A stretch of DNA of 64,000 bases from Hyposmocoma kahamanoa. Lineage: Eukaryota > Arthropoda > Insecta > Lepidoptera > Cosmopterigidae. Position 1 is the stretch's first letter. Each line of letters starts with the position of its first letter. The notes beneath the pieces are model-generated. The model did no database searches, had not been told where the DNA came from, and saw nothing but the letters and a program-made list of their open reading frames with translations. Location of the stretch: the NCBI RefSeq assembly GCF_003589595.1, contig NW_020654289.1:7544830-7608829 (forward strand), written 5' to 3'. A program made the translations under genes and the position numbers. Below, piece after piece: positions 10,190 through 21,351 of the stretch.

Positions 10190-10745
10190 ATATAAACTAC
10201 ACTACATGTATATAGGCCATCAATAGAGGGGAAGAAGAAAAAGCGAAAACTCATATCTGTAGCTGTGTCGTCAGTACCATCGAGAGGAGTAGACCAGTGC
10301 GACGAGGACGGCTTCAAAAAGGTGGAAATGAAAAAGNNNNNNNNNNTAGACCAGTGCGACGAGGACGGCTTCAAAAAGGTGGAAATGAAAAAGAGTACAC
10401 TAGCTGTAACCTTAGTGGCACCGCCCCGACTGGTCCCAACCATCTAATGCATCCAGTGGTACCGACGATGTTGCTACACGTGTCACGACTTCATTACTCC
10501 ACAAGTCTGCGGATATTGTGGAGTACATAATGGGTGAAAGCCAAAGCTGCCCTGAGGCTCAAGCAGTTGCAGTCCCGCCACAAGGTGAATTTTAGTTCAT
10601 TTGTGGTGAGAGTACCAACTCTGCATCTGTCAACCTCCATGAAGGAGGACTTTAGGCCGAATGGTGTCATGTTCCGGCGATTCCGAGGACGGCTATCGGA
10701 CATCCACGTTGCGTCACACGTCGCGGTCTATACGTGTAAATAAAT
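10190..10745 (+). pseudogene. LINE ORF1 (gag)-like fragment, degraded
   Basis: Frame pieces read RGVDQCDEDGFKKVEMKK before the gap and VNFSSFVVRVPTLHLSTSM, then PNGVMFRRFRGRL, after it. The second part resembles the conserved C-terminal motif of insect LINE ORF1 proteins, where an SSF..VP segment is followed by FWP.G...RRF. Several frame changes and the gap break it. No zinc finger is visible. The assignment is moderate and comes from motif memory only. Confidence 0.4.
10290..10393. other. 47-bp exact duplicate around a 10-N gap
   Basis: 10290-10336 and 10347-10393 are identical, separated only by ten Ns (10337-10346). This looks like an unmerged assembly overlap rather than a biological tandem repeat. 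Confidence 0.85.
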
Positions 10746-11559
10746 AAATAGTTTTTATCATATTATTATGTATGTTTGTCTATAAGGTATGTGTTTTATG
10801 TCTTTTGTAACCTGAAAATATATAAATAAATAAAAAATATACATATATGTATCTATAAATATTTTCCTTGTGGTTATTTGTGTTATATAAAAAATACGTG
10901 TTTTTTCTGGTGGTGAGTGAGTCAAAAAGTTTGGGAATCTATGGCCTAAACCTTAAAAATGATGATGAATGATGATATTTTGACTGCACGTGCTGAAAAA
11001 TTTCAATTTTCTCGTTTTCTCCGACACACGGTTTAACAATTTGAACGACTGCGACTAAAGTTAACCAACTATGACGCCGATTCGAAGCATCTAAACGCCG
11101 TCGGCGCTCCTTATTTCCTTCTATGACGTTTGAACCGGTGACATTGTTGTGAAGAAATGACCTATATTCCGAACTCGAGAAAATGTCTTCATGAAATTGA
11201 AGTATCCTACTGTTCACGGGCGTAGGGTTGGCAGACGTTTGAATCAAAATCATTTTGTATTGTATAGACTCAGCTTTTATGTTTACGTATTCAGAACAGC
11301 TATTTATTTTTAATTTATTTCAAAGTGAAATGTAATAAACAGCCAAAGCATTTTATTCATTCAGTACAAACTTTGACTCTGTAGAACTGGATTTGTATGA
11401 TATCTTTAAGTCGTCTAAGGAGTATTGTATTTCTATTCCTTTATAAGAATGCTTAAAGCATTTGTTCTATTACAAAATATAGAAATGGAATTTGTATTAC
11501 CTAATAAGTTTTATAAAATCGCTTTATATAGTTTAGAAGTTTACCAGGCAATGTCTTTT
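10746..11559. other. Mostly AT-rich, nothing recognised
   Basis: A minus frame of 104 codons at 10939-11253 has no recognised domain and a low-complexity arginine/asparagine mix. Confidence 0.35.
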
Positions 11560-11820
11560 AGCAGTAGAAAGTCCTTGTGAAAGAGTTCGTCACAAAGCAG
11601 TAATGTCAGCATTACTGTGTTCCGGTTTTGAAGTGAAGAAGGGTGCTGGTAAAATTACAGGCACATGGGACTTGTCAACTTATGTCTCAGGGTGACGGAC
11701 GCAGTGATAGCGCCCCTCAGATCTTCGCATTTTAAAGCTCTGAATGGCACTGTAACTGTTATGGACAGCTTACCATCAGGCGCACGACTTGTTCGTCCCG
11801 TCACTTGATGTTATAGAAAA
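11560..11820 (+). repeat. RepA copy with an internal deletion near its 5' end
   Basis: Starts TAGCAGTAG, lacks about 45 bp after the first 40 bp, then runs to CCCGTCACTTGATGTTAT and an A-rich tail. Confidence 0.75.
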
Positions 11821-12339
11821 TAATAATAATAATAATTGGGAATTATGTTATGGCACTAGTACGCAAAAACACATCATTAATGCTTAAGTTCTCCCTGTCA
11901 GCTGTCACCGTGGGTCACACCCGTAAAGACCCACGGTTATTATGTTTAGTAAAAAAATAAGAGTGGCAACCCTATAAAACAGGGAATCCTTTGAGTTGAA
12001 AAACGCGATTTGATATGTTGATCGTACATCAATTGCATACTAGAATGGCATTTTATATTTGATACGGAAATTCTATGGAATGTTGTTCCCTTACTTTGAC
12101 GTACGAGTAGAATTTTGTGGAGTTATATACGATCCTTGCTCAGCTTAGTGAAGTCTTATGTTTTTATAATTTGTTTGTTTTGAAAAACAGCTTTTTTACG
12201 GGGTATATATAAAGGTGTTCAACTAGTAAGAAATTTGTTTATAATAAATTAGATAAAGGCATAAAAAGCAACGCTTAACACACGACGCTAAAATGTAAAA
12301 TCTACTAGTTTTGGCAATCTCCGACTCGAGAGAGTCGCA
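11821..12339. other. AT-rich stretch, nothing recognised
   Basis: No repeat or frame of note. Confidence 0.35.
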
Positions 12340-12538
12340 TACTGGTTTTCATGGTGTCGCCATCTCTGAGGTCCCGGGTTCGATCACCGGCCTAGTCAAT
12401 GTACAAAAACGAAATTTTCTACATTGTCTCGGGTCTGCGTGTTTGTGATACCGTCCTTTCCGATTACCATAACACAAGTGCTTCAGTTACTTAGTTTGGG
12501 ATCACAACAACGTAGGTATGTAATATTGAGTAATATTT
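12340..12538 (+). repeat. tRNA-derived SINE (SINE-6), tail split by MITE-G
   Basis: B-box-like GGTCCCGGGTTCGATCACC is followed by a body with TCTCGGGTCTGCGTGTTTGT. The (ATTT)n tail continues at 12797-12815 beyond the MITE-G insertion. Confidence 0.55.
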
Positions 12539-12796
12539 CGATACATCCAATGCCAACTACAACAACAACAACTACGCCAACTTAATTCTCGGACCTGTTC
12601 TGTTTTTATTTTGTTTTGTGTTTGTTTTTCTTTTCACGAAATTCGAGTTTTTTTTTTCGAATTTTGTTTTTAGTTTCTTTACTTTCCTTTTAATAAAATT
12701 TGGGGAGCATAATATTAGTAAATAAATATGGCTGTTTACACAAATAAGAGAAAACGACCGAAAAATAAAATGGCATAGTGTTCATTAGAGGTATCG
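12539..12796. mobile_element. MITE-G copy 1 (258 bp)
   Basis: Inverted ends CGATACATCCAATG and (in reverse) CGATACCTCTAATGAACACT are flanked by ATTT on both sides. The inner part is T-rich on the left and has an ATG-started basic micro-ORF near the right end. It is homologous along its length to 53272-53528. The ATTT duplication lies in an (ATTT)n tract, so it is weaker evidence here than in copy 2. Confidence 0.6.
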
Positions 12797-12815
12797 ATTT
12801 ATTTATTTATTATTA

Positions 12816-13204
12816 CTAGATATTTAACATGATTTGTAATTCACTAGTTTAACATAGTCGGATGAAGATAGAAATAAATCTTTGATTGGTAGACTGATTT
12901 TATTGTATCTGGAGAACATATTTATATGATTTTCTACACACACCTTTACACTATTTCGCTATTACATTGTTTACACGAAAACGATCACGAACCCAGCATG
13001 ACAACCTTATTTCAATCGCGGATTAACAACGCTGTCACACTGTATAATGTCAAACGGGGATTTGACATTGGCATGCCATGTGGTGATTGCTACAAAATGG
13101 ATGAGATTTTTCACGTCCAATTATGAGCTATTATAGCTATTTCGAATAAGCCCAATGAGTTAAATTGCCTGTCAAATTCGTTCTGTGACCTCATAATAAC
13201 AAGT
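12816..13204. other. Nothing recognised
   Basis: A 66-codon plus frame at 12926-13126 shows no known domain. Confidence 0.3.
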
Positions 13205-13402
13205 TGGGCGAAAAAGTCGTTGAAACCAAAATACAAAGATTCATGAGAGAAATTCAGAGAAAGTTCATGGGGTTCGCTGGTTCGTTCCGTCGCCTAGTTG
13301 GCATAGCGTCTGCCACGGTTTGCAAAAAGACGTCGGTTCGAATCTGACCGGATCGAAGGATTTTTTTTTAAGTGTACGATCTTTGTATTAATAATTATAA
13401 CA
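13205..13402 (+). repeat. SINE-2 copy
   Basis: Leader AAAAAGTCGTTGAAACC, head TTCCGTCGCCTAGTTGGC, B box GGTTCGAATCTGACC and tail GATCTTTGTATTAATAATTA are in the canonical order. Confidence 0.65.
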
Positions 13403-13420
13403 AGATAGGTTCTGTTCAGT

Positions 13421-13583
13421 TCCATGGTGAAATTACAGGCACATGTGACTTGTTAACTTATGGCTCAGGGTTCCCCCCAGATCTTTGCAATTTAAAGTTC
13501 TGAGTGGCACTGCAGACAGACGTGTCGCTTTGCACCAGACACACACGACTTGTTTGCCTCGTTTACTTCGTATCATAAAAAAA
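13421..13583 (+). repeat. RepA copy, 3' half, abutting a SINE
   Basis: Starts at the TGGTGAAATTACAGGCACAT word and runs to the terminal A-run. Confidence 0.7.
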
Positions 13584-14159
13584 TGAGTTTACTTAGTAAA
13601 AATTAGTAATAGTAAAAAGTTTATTTAGTAAAAATCACGAAGTACCACTTTTTTAAATGACGGTTTTTTGTAATAGTTTTTACAACTTTCGTTGTTACTT
13701 TGTTTATAACTTTGTCCGTTTCTTAAAATTGTATGTTTCCTTTGTAAATTTTAATTAGTTAGATGTAGTTTGTAAAGTAACTTACATTGCCCCAACTCTA
13801 AGCTCAGCGCAATATTAAATAAAAATATAAGAATATGAGATGTGATTTAAGAATAAGAGAAAGCTTTTGAATGACTCTGTTAACATTAAGCAACGTTACA
13901 GGCGCCCCTGGGCTTTCATGTCACCTGACCACGGGCACCCGTGCTTCTAGTTGTTTATTTCGGTCCACTGATTGCTTTGACTGCCTTTTGTAAGCTAGAG
14001 ATATTTCTGCATTATGGTCAGTCATTCTGAAACTGAATGCGCATGACGTTACTAATACAATTAAAACTAGAATTGCTTCAATGAAGAGACTATTATAATG
14101 GCAAAAAATCGTACAAAATTGTATTTAAAAATGCACCAGCGCGGAATTCAAGCTACATT
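13584..14159. other. Nothing recognised
   Basis: AT-rich except for a short GC patch at 13900-13950. Confidence 0.3.
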
Positions 14160-14375
14160 TAACTGCCTCCGTAACCAAGCGGTTACCATGCCGGACTGCC
14201 ATATAGAAGTTCCAGGTTCGATTGCCGGGCCGGTACAAATATTTGTATCGCTTACATTTATTTCTCTCGTGCGTTTGGGTGCAATTAGTGGTTGGTCTAT
14301 GTGTGTGTCCATGGCACCCGCGACACAGGGTTTCCCTAGTGCGGGGCTATGTTGAGTGTGTGCGTTAAAAAAATA
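14160..14375 (+). repeat. tRNA-derived SINE (SINE-1)
   Basis: Head CTGCCTCCGTAACCAAGCGG, B box GGTTCGATTGCC, then a body ending in GCGGGGCTATGTTGAGTGTG. Two more copies lie at 35757-35981 and 52925-53110, both on the minus strand. The 85-codon frame here is a shadow. Confidence 0.75.
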
Positions 14376-15333
14376 AAATAAACATAAAAAATTACCGTAC
14401 GCGCCGATACGAGCATGTTAATAGGTGGTTCGTTCGTTGTGACGCTTTTAAGAAGAGAAGTGGATTGTATAGAAAGGAATGTCTGGAGAGGAACGGCTCG
14501 GCAGATAAAAGGAATGCTAAATAACTGAATTATATTACATAGATTTCGAATCGAGAGCTGTGTTGCATCAAGTGAACATCACTAATCGTAAAATTTGACC
14601 AAAAACATGGCGAAGCGGTCGTACCACAAAACTGAATGCATCATATGAAAATATCGCTCGTTCGACATTCATGGCCTACTGAAGAAGGACCACAAGAGCA
14701 CCGCGCTAAGTAAAAGCCGCAATGTATAATGAATCACGCGGCACACACTCGTTGGCATATTTGTTTTCTTAAATTCATTCAAAATTAAAATAATTGATTT
14801 TAAAATAAATTATGCTTAGTCTCAGGAAGGAAACGTCCCTGTTTATTTATCTTCTCACAGCTGTGGTGTTTTTGCAGTTTCTAATGACACATTTAGGCAT
14901 TTTTCGCGTTTTCGACTGATGTTTAACTATGAAAACGGCCGGGCGCGTTCTAAAGCGTAGCAATGGCAACTAGCTGATATTGGGCACGCGAAGTAGGTAC
15001 ACTTGCGGCGTCAATTTAGATATATATCTGCGGCTAGAGCGCATTTAATTTTCTAAGCAGGTTGTGTGCAACTGATAGCATCGCAATATGACGTAAAGGG
15101 TAGCGTGCACAGTATACTGCCGCCATTAGTCGGAAGGTTATGCTAGTTTCTAGATAGATAACATAATGGTATCTTCAAATTGCACGAAACGGTTTACTTC
15201 AATATTATTGTAGAAATGTTGCAGAAGGTTTGACTGCAGTGGGCCTGATTATATATCGTCGGTGTTCTATACAAAAGGCAAAGCGCCATTTCGAAACATT
15301 TTTGAGTGGAGCATGTTTTAAGTTTTAACTATT
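14376..15333. other. Mixed-composition stretch, nothing recognised
   Basis: A few CpG-richer patches (14930-15010, 15060-15130) without frames or repeat matches within this window. Confidence 0.3.
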
Positions 15334-15433
15334 GTTTTAAAATATTTACGCCTTGTTTTAAAATTCAATTATGCACTTATATAAGTTTCAGTTTTAAAAT
15401 TAAATTTAAAACAGGACGTAAATATTTTAAAAC
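15334..15433. repeat. Palindromic element, 29-nt arms
   Basis: Arms 15334-15362 and 15405-15433 pair at 27 of 29 positions (GTTTTAAAATATTTACG at each outer end). The loop is 42 nt. It may be a minimal MITE. Confidence 0.55.
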
Positions 15434-15704
15434 TGTCGTGAAAAACTAAAATATTCTCACCTGAAAAAGTTTTCGAAAAGGCTCTAAGACTACACGAGGA
15501 ATGTCTCAAAACAACAAAATTTTCAGTTCCATGCAAATATTATATTATTACAAAATTTTCTGTGTAGATTTATTTATTTATTGCAATTTTTGACGTATGA
15601 TGTTGTTTTTTATTTTGTTTTAATTAAGTTCTACTAAAAGTGAAAAAATGTCTAAGTTAAGGAAGAGCGTAAGTATATATAAGCAGTAACTTACTCGTTA
15701 CTGT
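15434..15704. other. AT-rich, nothing recognised
   Basis: No frame or repeat. Confidence 0.3.
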
Positions 15705-15936
15705 CATGTGAACATTATTGTTTCGGTTTTGATTGGTAAGGGTGCTGATGAAATTACAGGCACATTAACTCCCATGTCATGTCAACTTATGTCTCATGGT
15801 GATGGGTGCAGTCGTAGTGTCCTTCAGATATTTGCGATTTAAAGTTCTGAGTGGCACTACAACTGCTATGAACAGGCGTGTCGCTTATCACCAGTTGCAC
15901 GACTTGTTTGTCCCGTCACTTAGTATCGTAAAAAAA
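15705..15936 (+). repeat. RepA copy, diverged
   Basis: Lacks the first 60 bp or so. Retains GTGCTGATGAAATTACAGGC and the ACTTGTTTGTCCCGTCACTT end. Confidence 0.65.
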
Positions 15937-16439
15937 GAAAAACTTAGGTTAATCCCAATTTACTTTGAATAAACATTTTTTAATTTTTCACTTTTTTGCA
16001 TCAACATTTTTATTTGATACTAAATGGACTATGGTTTTAATCTTATTCTTTGAGGAAACTCGTGCCTAGCAATGGGATATAATATTTTAGAAACATTTGC
16101 GAATACAGGCACAGTGAGTCACGAAAGTTTTACCGCTATCGAATGATTTATAATGATTATATGACCTTAACCCTTTTGTTTCTGGGGACTTGTGACTAGC
16201 AGTGGTATAGAATATTTCAGAAACTTGTACGGACATGGGCAAAATGATTCACGAACATTTTATTGTAATACATACATTCATGTACAGTGCGTCTCACGGC
16301 TATGGGACAAAGACGGAAAGTACTTTAAGTATAGTGGATAGGATACTTTCCTTCATGGTTACATTGTTTTGTTTTTACAATTAAGTAATACTTCATTCAA
16401 AGACTTTTAATATTTGCTGCCCTCTTCTGGGAATCGAAC
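15937..16439. repeat. Diverged direct repeat with a period of about 130 bp
   Basis: 16050-16135 and 16180-16265 share the same series of words (GAAACTCGTGCCTAGCAATG against GGACTTGTGACTAGCAGTGG, then ATATTT.AGAAAC and A.TCACGAA). The rest of the stretch is plain. Confidence 0.45.
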
Positions 16440-16735
16440 CGAACAAATGTGAAAAAAATAGGCTGCGGACCCAAGTGGGCCGAAGCAAGGAGTGCATGCA
16501 CAGGTGGGGTTGCAGCTCGGAGAGCGCATGTCTGTGTGGTGTCTTTCCCCAGACAATGGCACATCTTTGTCCTGCCCTGTGTGTCCCTACAACTGCACAC
16601 GCGAGGACCTGTACAACGCCACTCATAATGCTGTCTCAGTCCCTTAGTACTGTTCCTCACAAATATAAACTTCGGAGTCGACACGTCAAGAAGAATGTAA
16701 TAATAATATAATAATAATAATAATAACGCACACAC
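16440..16735 (+). pseudogene. LINE ORF2 C-terminal remnant with repeat tail
   Basis: One frame reads CMHRWGCSSESACLCGVFPQ then TMAHLCPA; the adjacent frame continues with CTREDLYNATHNAVSVP. This is the cysteine motif C.CG..QTMAHL..C that ends many moth LINE polymerases. It matches 31195-31614 and 62637-62940. A frameshift follows the CP pair. The tail AACTTCGGAGTCGACACGTC then AAGAAG ends in (TAA)n at 16698-16726. Confidence 0.6.
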
Positions 16736-16839
16736 TCAACATTGTGGACAAAAACACAATGTGGACAAAAAAACAACCTGTATTTTTATGGTGCTAATCG
16801 AAAGGGTAAACAAGATCGATATATTATAAGGAAGACACA

Positions 16840-16985
16840 CACAGCATGTGCGCGTGTGCGCGCGAGCGCCTGTGGGTTTGTGTCTGTGTGTGCGTGCGTG
16901 CATGAGTGCATGCGTGTGTGGGTACGTGTATGGGTGAGTGTATGTATGCGTTTGTGCGTCCGCACCCTGGACTTTCGTGTCCAGG
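16840..16985 (+). repeat. TG/CG-rich simple repeat
   Basis: Degenerate (GTGTGCGY)n. The cysteine/valine-rich frames on both strands are artefacts of it. Confidence 0.8.
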
Positions 16986-17714
16986 AGACAGATTACATGT
17001 TCCCTTTAGATAGCTAACATTTTCCGTAGCGGAAACAGCTGACAGGTTTCTAGGCCAGACGGTCACCGTTGGCTTCAACGAACTTAAAGCTCCAGCTTAC
17101 GTTACTCATAAGTTGTAAGTACGGATATCATATCACTATACATACGCATAAATCGACATAATATAATTATAACCGGATAAATCTAATATCCTTCCTCAAT
17201 CTCCGGAAGGCGCATTATTACCAAGTCCTTGAAATGGTGGAAGATTGGCAAAAAATAACTTTTAGGATGGTGAAATAAAGACGTCGAACACTGCAAGCGC
17301 CAGAATGAATGCCAACTTTCTATTCCGTAAATACAAAGTCCCGAAACCTCCTTACTTGGAATACGCACAGTAAGGGACGTCAGCGAGCAATGATTTGTAA
17401 AGAAGGATCGGACTCTCATGTTTTATTCAAAGAGTTATTGGTGTTTGTCTAAATTTGACGCGCCATAGAGAAGCCATGGAAATTCTGCCAAAAAAAACTT
17501 AGACTATAAACCGTGTTCATTTTAGATAGATAATAGATAATATGGACTTGTTTCGTATTTATAGATTCCTCCCATCATCAGATTTGTATTTTTAGAGTGT
17601 AACCTTTTGCTGTTAGAACCTATGGTTTGTTTCTATTTCTTCTAATACATAAATCCTTGGATACGTTTACGTTTTAAAATAAGAAATGCGGACACTGACA
17701 GGTTTTCTGTGTTT
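16986..17714. other. Nothing recognised
   Basis: Two minus frames of 78-84 codons (17183-17419 and within 16824-17078) have no recognised domain. Confidence 0.3.
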
Positions 17715-17873
17715 TAGCAGCAATAGAGCTCCTTGTGATAGAGATCGTCCAGGGAAGTAGAGTAGGAATACCTTACCTATTTCTGCCGCAAAGCAATTGT
17801 TATGAATAGGCGCGTAACTTACCACCAGGCGCACGACTTGTTCGTCCCGTCACTTGATATTATAAAAAAAACT
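17715..17873 (+). repeat. RepA copy with large internal deletion
   Basis: The first 100 bp (CAATAGAGCTCCTTGTGATA onward) is joined directly to the last 70 bp (CACCAGGCGCACGACTTGTT onward). Confidence 0.75.
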
Positions 17874-17894
17874 AAAATCACGAATGAAAACATA

Positions 17895-18065
17895 GATTTC
17901 TCACAGGTGGCGGAGCTACGGCAAAAAGTCGTTAAAAAACAAAGATCTACATTTAGCACATAGAGATATTCGTGAGGTCTGCTGGCTTGTTCCGTAGCTC
18001 AGCTCGGAGAGTGATAGCCTGGTTCGAATGCAGCCGGACCGAAGATATTTTTCCTTGTTTGTTCG
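17895..18065 (+). repeat. SINE-2 copy
   Basis: Leader GGCAAAAAGTCGTTAAAAAA, head TTCCGTAGCTCAGCTCGGAG and B box GGTTCGAATGCAGCC. Confidence 0.6.
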
Positions 18066-18107
18066 AGTTTTATATCAACAATAACATATATTATTTTGAT
18101 GCCAGAC

Positions 18108-18305
18108 AACTAAATCAATTACCTGGTCTCAAACTAGGGAATTTCCTAAGCTATAAACACCAGGGCAACAGAAGTCACTGCGGAGTACGACCCGGAATAC
18201 CCATACCGGGACCAATTTAGAAAGGTCATTTCCCAAACCTGAAACTTCCTAGTCCAGCGCATACACTTCAAACCATTGGTTCACCGAAGTCGTCAATACC
18301 TAGAA
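18108..18305 (-). repeat. SINE-5 copy, near full length
   Basis: In reverse: head CTTCGGTGAACCAATGGTTT, body with GGGAAATGACCTTTCTAAAT and tail TTTGAGACCAGGTAATTG. Confidence 0.6.
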
Positions 18306-18519
18306 ACACAGATTGTTTTGACAAAATAAGTAGTATAGTTCCATTGTGCTTGGCCAAATAATAAGCATAAACATATGGAAGGCCTATTTACTAACATCCT
18401 ACTTTTACTTTGCCCTACTTTTTTAGTCTTATACTATTATAGGTACTATTTTACTGCCGTTGGCCCTTGTATTTACTCTATGTATATTACATATCAATAA
18501 TGGACAACTTCATGTTTTA
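18306..18519. other. AT-rich, nothing recognised
   Basis: No feature seen. Confidence 0.3.
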
Positions 18520-18800
18520 CTTACCGACGTCAAATAAGAGGAGGTTCTCAATTAGACTGTATTTTTTTTGTATGAAGGTTTTCTACGCTATTACTCTTGT
18601 TTTCTAGCTCACTATTTGTGAACCGATCTTGATGATTCTTTTTTTGTTGGAAAGAGGGTACCTCAGTATTGGTTCCATTTAAATTTGAAGAAAATATTTC
18701 ATCTCTAAGCGTGGCAAACTAGGGGATGAATCCCGTTTCGCGCACTTTCCGGTAACCGATTGCAATAAAACTTGGCAAATAGGTGTAATTCCAATAAAAA
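18520..18800 (+). repeat. Dispersed repeat H copy 1
   Basis: GAGGAGGTTCTCAATTAGAC, then GATGATTCTTTTTTTGTTGG and GGTTCCATTTAAATTTGAAG. Same order at 43640-43870. Function unknown. Confidence 0.55.
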
Positions 18801-18846
18801 AGCCGACAAGCAAACTTTTGAGGTCAGTTTTTTTTAAATAAAAAAG

Positions 18847-19044
18847 TTACGCGTTGTCGAGTTGCGTTCTTCATTGGTCCTTCCTTTCTTATTTTTTTGA
18901 ATAAAAAACACCGTTTTAAGTTTAGTAACATTCTAAAATATAGTAAAATACTTTCAAGATTGAAATGGAAGCGATTTCTTTATACCGAAAAAGAAAGAAA
19001 ACCAAGAAATGAAGGATGAATTAAGAACGCAACGCGAAATTACG
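18847..19044. repeat. Inverted-repeat element, arms about 40 nt
   Basis: Left TTACGCGTTG...GTTGCGTTCTTCATTGGTCC pairs with the right arm, whose reverse reads TTTCGCGTTGCGTTCTTAAT. Arms also share TCCTTC and TTTCTT words. Confidence 0.45.
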
Positions 19045-19100
19045 AAATTGTATATGGCATAATGAACTTTATGGCAATTACGTAACGTTCAACGTCTTAT

Positions 19101-19384
19101 TAACAGTAGAGCTCCTTGAGAAGCTCGTCCAGGGAAATGCTACATACCTATATCTGCCGCCAAACAGTAATGTGAGCATTACTGTGTTTCAGTTTTGAAG
19201 AGTGAGGGTGCTGGTGATTACAGGCACATGGGACTTGTCAACTTATGTCTCAGGATGACAAGAACAGTGGCAGTGTCCCTCGGATCTTTGCAATTCACAA
19301 CTATGAGTGGCATTGCAACTGGTGTGTCGCTTAACACCATGCGGACGACTTGTTCGTCCTGTCACTTGGTATCATAAAAGAAAG
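19101..19384 (+). repeat. RepA copy, near full length
   Basis: Starts AACAGTAGAGCTCC and ends TGTCACTTGGTATCATAAAA. Contains the CAGTAATGTGAGCATTACTG hairpin. Confidence 0.8.
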
Positions 19385-19865
19385 AAAAAATTAAGCTAAA
19401 TACGGTAGCTGCTTGAATTCCCGAGACAGCGAGAGTTACATAAAATTAATTATTGTTCTATGGTTTTAAGAAGGTAAAATCTAAGAATTGTTCTCAGAAA
19501 ACATATTATCTTAAATGCTACACTTGTCAAGTGAAAATGTGACTTCGTCAAGTTGAAAACTCATGCACTGTGGAGTATCGACTCGTACCGTTCGAGGATC
19601 GTCGGATGAGATTTTATTTATCGCGCGTGCTTGCTTCGCGTGTTTACTGCTGCCTTCAAACGAAACCAGTGGCTATAAGAAGTAGATGATGCTAATAACG
19701 GCAGTCCTCAATAATCAGTTACGTAAGTATTTACTATAACTTAATAACGTAGCGCTTCACATTCATGCTGTTTTTATCCGATTATGTAAAAATCAAAAGG
19801 ATTGTCATAAATTTACCAGCATGTTTAAGTATATATAACGTGTAGAAGAAGTGAACACAAATATA
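19385..19865. other. Nothing recognised
   Basis: AT-rich with a short CpG patch near 19615-19640. Confidence 0.3.
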
Positions 19866-20018
19866 AGCTGGATTTACATTTGTCTGACGTGTTGTGTCGT
19901 GACGCGTCAGAACGGTTTCATACACACAGCACAAGATGTCACGTCTGACCACATTAAATGTATGAAACCGATACCATTCTGTCACGTGACGATACGTCAG
20001 ACAAATGCAAATCCGGCT
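19866..20018. repeat. MITE-I, 153-bp palindromic element
   Basis: Ends AGCTGGATTTACATTTGTCT and (in reverse) AGCCGGATTTGCATTTGTCT pair at 18 of 20; pairing continues through GACGT. Flanked by ATA on both sides. Frames on both strands are shadows. Confidence 0.6.
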
Positions 20019-21097
20019 ATATACACGAAGCCAAAATTACAACTCTACCTCTATCTTAATTGATCGCATGGCAAAAGTTATTAAGAAAGAAAGTCAATGT
20101 GACGTTTGAATACGTCATAAAACTATGATGTGAAAAGTAGAAGTCGTCGTATTTAAATTCAAAAATTCGTGATTTGTCGCGACGCTTCGACTCTGCGCCA
20201 GTATGAGTTGAGCCTAACTGGACAAAGAATATAATAAAAAGATTGAAACGAGATTTGAAACTTAAATTTAATTTTGACATGCACATGTTCTAACGTTTCA
20301 GAGAGAATGAGTCGACCCCCAACATATTTGACAAGCGCAATGGTTTCTGACTACGTCTCATTACACCAGAAGTATTAAAACTTATGTGAGTTAAAATTAA
20401 ATTAATATTATTAGAAGTGCTTAATAGTGTTCTACAACCGCTACTTAGTTCATTTCAATTCAAATATCTTAGTAGTGAATTGCTGATATAGTCATAACGG
20501 TGTAATTTTAACGATCTTTGCTCTTAGATATTAATTCAATAAGGTAAATGGATATTTATTGAATGAGATAAATTAACGTAAAATTAAATAGAAAGATTAC
20601 TATTTACAAACAAACCAACTATTTACTACAACTACACAACAAGTAAACGAGGCCACGGCTGCGTCGACTCTGCTCGGAAAGTGAATTTTGATGAGACCCC
20701 CCTTTTATGTGTTTCAATAAAACGTTTACCGAGTTCTTTTGTCTTCCCTCAGCGCTGCCTCATTGTTTATTTCTCTTTTGATAAGTGCCAAGCTTTGATC
20801 TTCTAATATTATTACGACTATGCCAGAATAAAAAGTATTGCTGCAATTTTTTGTCATCTTTATAGTAAATCTCATTACCTATTATAAGATTGTAACGTTT
20901 TAAAGGTGTATTTTATTTATTACGATCTTCTTGTGAAATAGGGTTGTGTTGTTGTTATAAGTAAAAAAAGAAAAATAAACGTCATTATCATTGCTTTGCG
21001 TTTTAGAGTATTTAATGTAACAGGGCTTATTATAGAACGAAATATTCATCTCTTAGAGCTTGGTCGTCCCAACTGCATTGCAATTGTAAAATACACG
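20019..21097. other. AT-rich stretch, nothing recognised
   Basis: No frame over 76 codons and no repeat match found. Confidence 0.35.
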
Positions 21098-21100
21098 TTA

Positions 21101-21348
21101 GAGTGATGCTACACGATGCGTTGTACTACATATAACGTTTACATTGCTACATGCCACATGGTGCTTTGAAATGGCGCTTGGAAGCGGAGTACGTACGCAT
21201 CGGAAAAGGGGCTAGAAGACTAAGAAGCAAGAGGTGCTGCGGTGCGTAAGTAAGCGGCGTCACGTTGCGACACATATGGCATTCGGTGCGTTGAAATCAT
21301 AACGGTGCGAAGACGCCACGCACCAGTAGCGCCTATGTGGCATTGCTC
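21101..21348. mobile_element. MITE-J with TTA target duplication (PIF/Harbinger-like)
   Basis: Ends GAGTGATGCTACACGATGCG and (in reverse) GAGCAATGCCACATAGGCGC lie directly inside TTA at 21098-21100 and TTA at 21349-21351. The 3-bp TWA duplication and GAG start fit the PIF/Harbinger group. It is non-coding, 248 bp, rich in ggtgcg/cgcacc words. Confidence 0.6.
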
Positions 21349-21351
21349 TTA

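Noticed and set aside
10939..11253. 104-codon minus frame as a gene
   Set aside because: No recognised motif, no splice context and low-complexity ends.
16824..17017. Cysteine-rich small proteins on both strands
   Set aside because: Products of a degenerate TG/CG repeat.
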